Shown piece after piece: positions 33,928-39,758 of a stretch of 39,758 bases of DNA. The notes beneath the pieces are model-generated. The model was not told the origin of the DNA. It ran no database searches and worked only from the letters and a program-made list of their open reading frames with translations. Each line of letters opens with the position of its first letter. Position 1 is the first letter of the stretch. The DNA comes from an uncultured Bacilli bacterium. Lineage in GTDB: Bacteria; Bacillota_I; Bacilli_A; RF39; UBA660. Position numbers and translations under genes: made by a program. Where the stretch lies: positions 1-39,758 of the forward strand of contig CAKOOS010000010.1 in NCBI GenBank assembly GCA_934098735.1, written 5' to 3'.

Positions 33928-35876
33928 AAGTGTCCTGATTCTATCGCTTGTGTAGCTTCTAATTCATTATTATTTTCATTAATGTAAGGCAATTCTTGAT
34001 AATATTTACGATTTATTAGATAAATTGGAATATTAAAATGTTGTGCTGCTTTTATTGAACTTTCACTTATTGTATCCATGCATACAACAAAATTAGGACT
34101 AATTTTCATACCAGTAGTTTCATCTGTTCTTGATAATCCAATTTCATTCCATAATCTACTATTTGGTGGTTTCCTTAAATTTGATTCCACTGTTTTATCC
34201 ATTAAATCATCAACGGTAGTTACTGTATTTATACTTGCTAGAAAAACTCTATTTCTCATATTATAATTTATATCAGTAGAAGCTTTTCTATCTATACCAA
34301 CATCTGCAACATCAGTAAATTTTACACAGTCATAAGGTAGATCATTAAATCCAAACATAATTGTATCATTTTTATTTGGTATACCATATGTAACCATATA
34401 TTTATCAGAAATTAATGATGTTGAAATATGATTATTACCACCGTCTATTTTATCCCAATTCTCAGGATTGTTTACTATTTGACTTACATATGAATTGTTA
34501 ACACTCATTCTATTATCAACTACTGCATGAACTAGCATTGTAAAAGGTTGTCCTGATAACTCATAAACATTTATGGTTTTACCATCATTAGTTGTAATTT
34601 CTTTATGTTCTGCTGTGCTTACAATTTGTTGATTTTTAATTTTTAGATCATTAACAAAATGCTTTTTTAAAACTTCATTTCCATCTTTTTCACAGAATTC
34701 TATTAATTTTTTGTATTCATCTTTTTTATCCAAATTCATTGTTTTACTGATATTTATTAATTCTTCATCGTTAGAAATTAAAATTTGATTTATTAATTGT
34801 AAAATACTACCATATTTTTCTTTAAACTCTTCTGGTAAATCATTTGCTTTACTTATTGCATTTAAGAAGAGTTTAATATAACGAACATCTTTTCTTTCAA
34901 TACCAAAATATTTATTTAAAAAAACTTCATTTTTATTATAATAATTTATATTAGTTTCTAATAATTGTTTTTGCATATCACTACTAGGGATATTTCTAAA
35001 ACTAAAATCATAAGTATCATAATTTACTATATCTTGTATTAATTCATAATTTTCAAAAGAAACGATTTCAAATATTTTCTTAAATTCTGTTCCATCTGAA
35101 AATTCATTACGGTTATATAATTTTTTTAAAGTCTCATCGCCAATATTTTTGATAAATTCCATAGAAAATTGTTGAAAAGAAAGAGTTCCTTCTTTTCTCA
35201 TACCTAATTGAACCTCAATAAAATTATGACTTTCAGGAATGTTTTCATATGTATATTTTATTCCTTCAAATAAATCCTTATTTATTAAATCTACCAATGT
35301 ATCCATTCTTAAATTAAATAATTCTAAAACAGTTGTATCCCCAATAGAAGGATTTTGATTAATTATATTCCATACTTTATCTTCAAACATAGATGTATTT
35401 ATTTTTGCTAAATTCATTATGCCATTATTGTTTATAAATTCAATTAATCTATTGCTATTTCCATTACTTATAATTTCGCATATATTTTCATTAAAAATAT
35501 CATAACCAATGATGGAATATAGTTTTTCAAAATTCGAATCATTAAAAACATTAAAATTAGTTATTCTAGTTTTTTCATAATAATTTTTAGTTATAAATGA
35601 AATATATTTATTAGAATTATTTTTTATAGATAATTCAAAAACAGCTTTTAAATGTTGCTTTATAGTATCATCATCTAATCCTAATTGTTTTAAAGCTCCA
35701 TTATCATATTCAGAATATTTATATTCTCGCAAATATTTTATAAAAGGTTTTATGTTAGTTTTATATTGAGTCTTAAAATTTTTATTAGATATTATTTGTT
35801 TTAATATTTCATCTTCGACATTTAATTCTTTAAGTTCAGGATAAAAATTAAGTTTTATTTTATCTGTTATATTCAT
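33918..35876 (-). CDS. 652-residue cargo protein, unknown function
   Basis: I do not recognise a named family. Residues 1-410 look like helical repeats of HEAT/ankyrin-like spacing (LLETNINYYNKNEVFLNKYF is typical). Residues about 430-630 look like a compact alpha/beta domain: FTMLVHAVVDN (His450), HISTSLISDK (STS at 485-487), IMFGFNDLP, WNEIGLSR (Glu578), then ISPNFVVCMD and FNIPIYLINRKYY. The His / STS / Glu order is reminiscent of ADP-ribosyltransferase folds, but this is only suggestive. There is no signal peptide or membrane segment. GGGAGGT precedes the ATG and a terminator follows, so the gene appears intact in an otherwise broken region. Confidence 0.75.
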   Translation of the reverse strand: MNITDKIKLNFYPELKELNVEDEILKQIISNKNFKTQYKTNIKPFIKYLREYKYSEYDNGALKQLGLDDDTIKQHLKAVFELSIKNNSNKYISFITKNYYEKTRITNFNVFNDSNFEKLYSIIGYDIFNENICEIISNGNSNRLIEFINNNGIMNLAKINTSMFEDKVWNIINQNPSIGDTTVLELFNLRMDTLVDLINKDLFEGIKYTYENIPESHNFIEVQLGMRKEGTLSFQQFSMEFIKNIGDETLKKLYNRNEFSDGTEFKKIFEIVSFENYELIQDIVNYDTYDFSFRNIPSSDMQKQLLETNINYYNKNEVFLNKYFGIERKDVRYIKLFLNAISKANDLPEEFKEKYGSILQLINQILISNDEELINISKTMNLDKKDEYKKLIEFCEKDGNEVLKKHFVNDLKIKNQQIVSTAEHKEITTNDGKTINVYELSGQPFTMLVHAVVDNRMSVNNSYVSQIVNNPENWDKIDGGNNHISTSLISDKYMVTYGIPNKNDTIMFGFNDLPYDCVKFTDVADVGIDRKASTDINYNMRNRVFLASINTVTTVDDLMDKTVESNLRKPPNSRLWNEIGLSRTDETTGMKISPNFVVCMDTISESSIKAAQHFNIPIYLINRKYYQELPYINENNNELEATQAIESGHLKR

Positions 35877-36089
35877 TTTTTACCTCCCACAATAAAGCTT
35901 TGCTACTCTAAATATAATTATACCATTAAATCATAAAATATCATAATTTTTAATTGTAAAAAATTAAGTATGTCTGTCAATAGCTAAATATCTATTAAAA
36001 TATCTATTTTAAAAATCCTAGTGTTTACAAGTGTTTGCGAAGATTTTATACAACATTTTTGGCTATTTTGCTATGACGTTTGTTACTTA

Positions 36090-36182
36090 TTGACTATTAA
36101 CATTCTTGTGATACAATATAGTAGAATATGAAATAATTGTAGCTATAAGTACTAATCTTGTGTCGTGATTAGTACTTTTTTC
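36090..36182 (+). promoter_or_regulatory. Promoter feeding straight into a terminator (short leader or RNA)
   Basis: TTGACT (36090-36095), a 16-base spacer and TACAAT (36112-36117) predict a start near 36124. Then AAGTACTAATC / GATTAGTACTT (36147-36177), an 11-bp perfect stem, ends in T. The product would be only about 60 bases. GAATATGAA and TTCATATTC form an outer pair around it. Confidence 0.55.
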
Positions 36183-36287
36183 ATATTCAATAACCCCCTA
36201 AATTTTATAATTTTATGTCTTAACTTAGGCCTAAACTTCGGCCATAAAATCATTAAAAAAATATCAAATTTTTGTAAGGGGGCCAAA

Positions 36288-36330
36288 GTAAACAATTGTA
36301 TAACAATATTTGCAAGTGTAAACAATTGTA
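36288..36330 (+). repeat. Direct repeat GTAAACAATTGTA x2, 30-base period
   Basis: Exact 13-base copies at 36288-36300 and 36318-36330, each with the palindrome ACAATTGT. Spacing of nearly three helical turns suggests a protein-binding site such as an operator or iteron. Confidence 0.6.
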
Positions 36331-36607
36331 TTTTTGCTAAACCCTTATGAAATAAGGGAAAACTAGCCACTGGCTAGTTGTTTGTAAACAAGTTTATCCT
36401 GCTTTATTTGCATTTTCAAATTTTAAGAAAACTATTGCCGAAATTATGGCCGAAAATCGTTTCAATTTAATAGCTATTACACTAGCTATTTTTTTATGGG
36501 CTTTATTTAAAATTAAAGCGCGTTATAATTTATTTAAACGATAAAAATAGAAAGTTGGTGCTGATTATGAAATGAATTGTTTAAGAATTTAAAGGGGGGA
36601 ATAATTT

Positions 36608-36793
36608 ATGCAAGAAAGAAGTGATAAATGTAATGAAAAACTCAAAATTTATGTAGCAGAACTTGCTATGTTAGAATATATTTTTGATAATAATTTGATT
36701 ACAAATGATGAATATAAAATAATAAAAAATAAAATTGAACTTGAATATGCAAAGTATAAAACATTAAACAATTCTAATCATGGTTTTGCATAA
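36608..36793 (+). CDS. SHOCT-like small protein
   Basis: This 61-residue protein has a helical part, YVAELAMLEYIFDNNLITNDEYKIIKNKI, shaped like SHOCT domains (LxxLxxxGLITxEEFxxKK). Proteins of this kind are commonly encoded directly before serine recombinases in clostridial-type elements, and a recombinase fragment follows 49 bases later. AGGGGGGA precedes the ATG. A regulatory role in the element is inferred. Confidence 0.65.
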   Translation: MQERSDKCNEKLKIYVAELAMLEYIFDNNLITNDEYKIIKNKIELEYAKYKTLNNSNHGFA

Positions 36794-36842
36794 TAAATAT
36801 TATTTGAAATATGCTATTATTCAACAATTAGGAAAGGAATAA

Positions 36843-37164
36843 ATGAATAATAACAATGTAGAAATAATAAAACCAACTTTAAAAACTATATGTATAAAAC
36901 AAAATAGAGAAATAAAATTAATACGTGCTTGTGCTTATTGTAGAGTTTCTACTGATAACGAAGATCAAAAAACAAGTTATGAATCTCAACGAATACATTA
37001 TAAAAATATGATTGAAGAAAATCCAAATGGCGAAATGATTAAAGATAATCTACCAAACAATAAATTAAAAATTGGTAGTGATATGGGACATTATGGTTTT
37101 AGTATAAATAAACAATCTCTTGAAATAAAAGAAGATAATGTGTCTGCCTATGTATTACGTAAGA
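36843..37164 (+). pseudogene. Second serine recombinase, N-terminal fragment
   Basis: It begins NNNNVEIIKPT and reaches IRACAYCRVSTDNEDQKTSY, the catalytic start of a different large serine recombinase, preceded by GGAAAGGA. After about residue 62 (EENPNGEM) the sequence no longer reads as recombinase: the next 40 residues (NNKLKIGSDMGHYGFSINK) are unrelated and run to the insertion boundary. A deletion therefore removed more than 85% of the gene and joined the stump to other DNA. Beyond 37164 the open frame is antisense to other genes. Confidence 0.75.
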
Positions 37165-37172
37165 ACTCTTAC
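37165..37172 (+). repeat. Right junction core (attachment-like)
   Basis: ACTCTTAC, the second copy of the 33703-33710 repeat. Together with insert-side AAGA it forms the palindrome GTAAGAGTTCTTAC on the minus strand. Confidence 0.75.
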
Positions 37173-37190
37173 ATAAATACCACATCTCAT
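37165..37190 (-). pseudogene. Large serine recombinase, 5' stub (nine codons)
   Basis: ATG at 37190 begins MRCGIYVRV, preceded by a full AAAGGAGG at a good distance. It then runs into insert DNA and stops within three codons. It joins in frame to the fragment starting at 33702. Confidence 0.8.
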
Positions 37191-37277
37191 AGTTTTCCTC
37201 CTTTCATTAAATTTCGAGAAATATTAAAATACTTCTCATATATTTCCTCACAAATAAGCAAAATGTATAGTCTAAAA

Positions 37278-37556
37278 TTAAAATTTTTTCAAAAATTGTG
37301 TAATTTCTTTAATATTGTACTTTTGATTATGTTCTTTAATATAAAAAGGCTTATTTGATATTTCATTAACTTTGTATTCTAGTATTGTAAGAGTAGTAGG
37401 ATATGTAACTTGGTATTCAGTAAGTATTATTACTTGTAGATTGGTGTGCAAGATAGTTTTAATTTGTCCTAAATTAACCTTATATTTAAATCCTTTTAAA
37501 ATGTCGGTTAAACCTTTATTAGGTTTTAAATTTTCTATTACTTTAAATTCAAGCAT
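37278..37556 (-). CDS. Small uncharacterised protein upstream of the split recombinase
   Basis: This 92-residue protein is basic and has a beta-rich first half (KVNLGQIKTILHTNLQVIIL) and helical end. The family is unknown. AAAGGAGG lies nine bases before the ATG, and the split recombinase stub begins about 90 bases downstream on the same strand, so this was the first gene of the recombinase transcript. Its ribosome site is buried in a long hairpin. A directionality or control factor for the recombinase would fit the position, but nothing in the sequence proves it. Confidence 0.6.
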   Translation of the reverse strand: MLEFKVIENLKPNKGLTDILKGFKYKVNLGQIKTILHTNLQVIILTEYQVTYPTTLTILEYKVNEISNKPFYIKEHNQKYNIKEITQFLKKF

Positions 37557-37557
37557 G

Positions 37558-37708
37558 AAAAAAGTCCTCCTTTCTAGAAAGAGAACTTTTAAAGTTTTAT
37601 ATAAAAATAAAAACTCACGAACTTTTAAGTCCGTAAGTTGATTTCAAATGGAGCGATAGATAAGATAATTTGAAACTATCACTATATAAGTTAATACAAC
37701 TAACTTCT
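37558..37708 (-). promoter_or_regulatory. Structured leader (RNA A) with terminator and buried ribosome site
   Basis: On the minus strand TTTACA (37744-37739), an 18-base spacer and TATATT (37720-37715) predict a start near 37708. The RNA has AAGTTAGTTGTATTAACTT (37706-37688), a six-bp stem with a seven-base loop like an anticodon loop with TGT. A T-arm-like TTTCAAAT and ATCGCTCCA resembling a tRNA 3' end follow. Then comes a terminator, ACTTACGGACTT / AAGTTCGTGAGT plus T run (37638-37603). Last is a hairpin of about 14 bp (37590-37560) whose descending arm contains AAAGGAGG of the 92-residue gene. Confidence 0.55.
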
Positions 37709-37790
37709 ATAAATAATATACCATATGATACTAAAAAATGTAAATTAAAATTATAAAATTTGTGAAAATGAATTAAAATTGTCGATTATA

Positions 37791-37799
37791 TGATATAAT
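37791..37799 (+). promoter_or_regulatory. Extended -10 promoter of the 424-residue protein gene
   Basis: TGATATAAT has both the TGn extension and a perfect TATAAT; no good -35 is seen. AAGGAGG and the ATG at 37834 follow. The divergent RNA A promoter is 47 bases to the left. Confidence 0.6.
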
Positions 37800-37833
37800 A
37801 ATTATGATAGTTGAGTTCTTAAGGAGGTTTATT

Positions 37834-39108
37834 ATGGCAAATAATGCAATGAATGCTTTCGGAATGGTATTAGATAATTCCAGTGCATTAGAAAAAGAAG
37901 TTAGGACAAATATAATTGGATTACTAGGTATTAACTCAAAAGATGAAAATTTAATTGAGTATATTCAAGAATGCGTATCACATTTTAATGTAAATAATAT
38001 AGAACATAATTATATTGAAAGCATTAGAAAAGTTATTGATGAAGAATTAAGTAAAATTCAACAACAAAAAAAGGAAAACGGAAGTGTTGATTATTCCTTA
38101 ATATCGGAGAGTTTGGCAAATAGACTTAGACAATTGCAAAACCAAGATTTTAGTTTAGATGATGATCTAAAGGATTTAGCAATTCAAATACCAAACAAAT
38201 TCCCATTGTGTGGAATAACTCAAGAACAATTTTTATACCATTTTAATAGTAAAAAAGAAGCAATTATGCAAATGATTAAATCTTACAATAATAGTATTAC
38301 TGATACATTAATAAAATTGTCACCACAATTAATGGAAGAATTTAAACAATTAGAGAATCAAAATACTAATAATGTAATTGATCCAACTTCAGATAGTCCA
38401 ACAAGACCATCTTCACCTAAAACACCTTCTAGTCCAACATCTGCAGCAATTCCATTAGAAGTTTCCAATCAAAATAAAGAAAAAAATGATATTCATATGA
38501 TGGTTACAAATGCAAATAGTCTTTTTGAATTATTAAATGTTAAAGCAACTATTGAAAAACTAAAGGCAAGTAATCCTAATAATGAACAAATAGATATAGA
38601 GCTAATGAATGTTATTAATAAAATTGTCAATATTACTGCAGGAGAAAGAAAAAATATAAATCAACCCGATGGACCTGCACCATTAAATTCATCAGCAGAA
38701 ATTGGCAATTCAAATGAAAGTATGAGACAATTAATTGATTCAGGAAGTTATTTTTCAGTTTTACAAGGTATTTCAAATAATAATATTAATAAATATAGAG
38801 CATTTATAAATGATGGATTTAGAGTTATTTTTAGTAGATGGAAAGTTGCAGCTGAAAATACTAAAAATAATGAACAACGTATGGCTTCATTTGAACAATT
38901 AAAAGAAATATACGAGAATTTTAAAGATTACTTACAATCAGAACAAGATACAATAAATATGCTTGAAACAACAATATCAGAAATGACAAATTACTTTATG
39001 GCTAATCAAGCTAGAGAACAAAAAAAACAACAAGTTTCAACTATACCTGATGGCATTAGATATAATTCAAGTAACAGTGATTTAAATCGTTCTGCAAGAA
39101 GAATGTAG
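37834..39108 (+). CDS. 424-residue protein with Ser/Pro/Thr linker, unknown function
   Basis: The family is not recognised. The first 190 residues are helical (MANNAMNAFGMVLDNSSALE, then a charged coiled-coil-like stretch). A disordered linker SDSPTRPSSPKTPSSPTSA joins them to a second helical domain ending about residue 395 and a polar tail. There is no signal peptide, membrane helix or catalytic motif. AAGGAGG lies before the ATG at 37834; the ten upstream codons contain that site. A two-domain adaptor, structural or effector-like protein is imaginable, but not supported beyond its shape. Confidence 0.65.
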   Translation: MANNAMNAFGMVLDNSSALEKEVRTNIIGLLGINSKDENLIEYIQECVSHFNVNNIEHNYIESIRKVIDEELSKIQQQKKENGSVDYSLISESLANRLRQLQNQDFSLDDDLKDLAIQIPNKFPLCGITQEQFLYHFNSKKEAIMQMIKSYNNSITDTLIKLSPQLMEEFKQLENQNTNNVIDPTSDSPTRPSSPKTPSSPTSAAIPLEVSNQNKEKNDIHMMVTNANSLFELLNVKATIEKLKASNPNNEQIDIELMNVINKIVNITAGERKNINQPDGPAPLNSSAEIGNSNESMRQLIDSGSYFSVLQGISNNNINKYRAFINDGFRVIFSRWKVAAENTKNNEQRMASFEQLKEIYENFKDYLQSEQDTINMLETTISEMTNYFMANQAREQKKQQVSTIPDGIRYNSSNSDLNRSARRM

Positions 39109-39173
39109 TATAAAAGACGACAACTCATGATATGAACCCCGTTTCTTGGACAAAATAGAAACGAGGTTTTTGT

Positions 39174-39680
39174 ATGTCTAAATTAAGTTATGAAAAAAGA
39201 ATTAATTTATATTATGATAGAAAGAATGGTATGTCTTTTCCTTCTATAAAATCAAAATATGGTATTAATAAATCTGGAGTTGAATATCTAGTTAGATTAA
39301 TTGATAAGCATGGATTTGATATTCTAAGAACTAATGAAAATAAAAGTTATAGTTCTAAGGAAAAAGAAAGAATTTTAAATCGAATTCTGATTGATAATGA
39401 GTCAATTTTATCAGTTTCAATAGATGAAGGATTGGCAGCAAAAGGAATGTTAAATAATTGGCTTAAAAAATATCGTGAAAACGGTTATAATATAGTTGAA
39501 CGAAAGCGAGGTCGTCCGACTATGAAAAAAGAATTTAAACCAAAGAAAAATGAAACTATAGAAGAAGAAAATGAAAGATTAAAAAAAGAAAACATATACT
39601 TAAAAGCGGAGTTAGAATACTCAAAAAAATTGAGAGCCGTTGTTCAAGCAAGGAAGAATCAACAACAGAAGAAAAAGTAA
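39174..39680 (+). CDS. IS3-family transposase OrfA
   Basis: This 168-residue protein has two helix-turn-helix units (FPSIKSKYGINKSGVEYLV and SVSIDEGLAAKGMLNNWLKK). A basic GRPTMKK stretch and a C-terminal leucine-type coiled coil (ENERLKKENIYLKAELEYSK) follow, as in IS150/IS3 OrfA proteins. GAGG precedes the ATG. The gene ends in an A-rich run (AGAAAAAG) just before TAA, where OrfB continues in the -1 frame. Confidence 0.88.
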   Translation: MSKLSYEKRINLYYDRKNGMSFPSIKSKYGINKSGVEYLVRLIDKHGFDILRTNENKSYSSKEKERILNRILIDNESILSVSIDEGLAAKGMLNNWLKKYRENGYNIVERKRGRPTMKKEFKPKKNETIEEENERLKKENIYLKAELEYSKKLRAVVQARKNQQQKKK

Positions 39681-39758
39681 ATGTTGTAAGTGAACTTCGG
39701 CTAATATATCCATTAATGATTCTTCTACAAGTATCTGGTTTAGCTAAATCAGTATATT
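39671..39758 (+). CDS. IS3-family transposase OrfB, start only
   Basis: In the -1 frame the sequence reads EKVNVVSELRLIYPLMILLQ and on to LAKSVY, the usual OrfB start of IS150-type elements, before the DDE catalytic core. It has no stop before the window end. It is likely made as an OrfAB fusion by -1 frameshifting at the A run; an ATG at 39681 has no use because it is out of frame. Confidence 0.8.

Larger units (their letters stand above)
35877..36607. other. 731-base palindrome-rich non-coding stretch
   Basis: No convincing gene lies here. It contains a plus-strand promoter and terminator (separate entry), the hairpins CCCTTAT/ATAAGGG (about 36345-36360) and ACTAGCC/GGCTAGT (about 36363-36378), a terminator-like ATAGCTA/TAGCTAT with seven T (about 36468-36494), and a 30-base-spaced direct repeat. 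A TATAAT near 36524 may serve the SHOCT-like gene. Such structured DNA before a recombinase module fits an element control or transfer region. Confidence 0.5.
33703..37172. mobile_element. 3.46-kb insertion splitting the serine recombinase gene
   Basis: ACTCTTAC (minus strand GTAAGAGT) stands at both ends, 33703-33710 and 37165-37172. Removing the DNA between with one copy restores MRCGIYVRVSTDDQ in frame. Joining the insert ends gives CGTAAGAGTTCTTACG, a 16-base dyad around GT, with partial outer symmetry (TATGCGTTC ... TAATACATA). This is what a serine-recombinase attP looks like, with the host recombinase gene as attB. The cargo is a 652-residue unknown protein, a SHOCT-like gene, a recombinase fragment and palindromic DNA. 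No intact integrase is left inside. Confidence 0.75.
39133..39758 (+). mobile_element. IS3-family insertion sequence, left part (runs off the window)
   Basis: The left end begins near 39133 with TGAACCCCGTTTCTTGGACA, the TGA-type tip of many IS3 members. CCCGTTTCT / AGAAACGAGG then form a hairpin before a T run, which can shield orfA from outside transcription and may end the preceding gene. orfA and the first part of orfB follow. The right end is outside the window. Confidence 0.8.

Noticed and set aside
36152..36370. Minus-strand 72-codon frame with QLFTLAPL-type sequence
   Set aside because: It runs through the terminator hairpin and the 30-base repeat, has no ribosome site, and its repeats come from the DNA repeat itself. 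I read the region as non-coding.
37372..37641. Plus-strand 89-codon frame
   Set aside because: It is antisense to the 92-residue gene, its buried ribosome site and the leader terminator, and has no ribosome site of its own.
37640..37735. A functional tRNA-Thr gene on the minus strand
   Set aside because: The anticodon-like hairpin, T-loop and CCA are present, but no 5' acceptor strand pairs with CTATCGC and the T stem is poor. At most it is a remnant or mimic.
1..39758. CRISPR array, rRNA genes or restriction-modification genes
   Set aside because: No repeat-spacer array, rRNA segment or methylase/nuclease motif is visible on either strand.

Overview
The window is about 39.8 kb of very AT-rich DNA, by eye roughly a quarter G+C. 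It comes from a Gram-positive, probably spore-forming member of the Firmicutes/Bacilli. Signs of this are strong AGGAGG-type ribosome sites, TTGACA/TATAAT-like promoters with 17-bp spacing, a leuS T-box leader, a sigma-70-family factor, the spmA/spmB/dacB cluster, homologues of YunB, YutH, YutD and Cse60, lipoproteins with LxGC lipoboxes, and a MurE with the meso-DAP motif DNPR. The order NifU-like / YutH-like / YutD-like / YunB-like resembles the yut-yun region of Bacillus subtilis, and dacB-spmA-spmB-rluB matches its counterpart there. Species cannot be named; an uncultured gut-type Bacilli lineage is my inference.

From 1 to about 31.1 kb the window is ordinary chromosome. In order it holds: a tRNA-Asn cut by the window edge; an S1-domain protein; a NifU-like scaffold; the YutH/YutD/YunB block; a ferredoxin; rluB-spmB-spmA-dacB; two helical unknowns that may be paralogues; a lipoprotein; a YjbA/DUF3603 protein; a cyclophilin lipoprotein and uppP; a two-component system; an envelope-type operon (YtxH, DUF948-like, acidic protein, lipoprotein); trmB; Cse60; leuS behind a T-box; a GH31 alpha-glucosidase; trpS; murE; a cysteine desulfurase-thioredoxin-CcdA operon; and an unusual sigma factor. 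A candidate small RNA with its own promoter and terminator lies beside the 3' end of trmB.

From about 31.1 kb to the end the window is accessory. A large serine recombinase gene on the minus strand is split: its first nine codons are at 37.17-37.19 kb and the rest is at 33.1-33.7 kb. The pieces share GTAAGAGT, and joining them restores the reading frame exactly. The 3.46-kb insert between them carries a 652-residue protein of unknown function, a small SHOCT-like gene, a second recombinase fragment and dense palindromes. Joining the insert ends gives a dyad, CGTAAGAGTTCTTACG, as expected for an attP. The split recombinase also has a frameshift and a truncated end, and beside it lies a 5'-truncated gene resembling class I lysyl-tRNA synthetase.

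Upstream of the split recombinase is a small gene behind a structured leader: promoter, tRNA-like hairpin, terminator, and a hairpin that buries the ribosome site. A similar promoter-RNA-terminator unit sits at 32.1 kb. The right end holds an uncharacterised 424-residue protein and the start of an IS3-family insertion sequence. The best candidates for new biology are the 652-residue protein, the recombinase-in-recombinase insertion, the paired structured RNAs, the small RNA near trmB, and a Cys-His-Asp protein at 31.1-31.9 kb.
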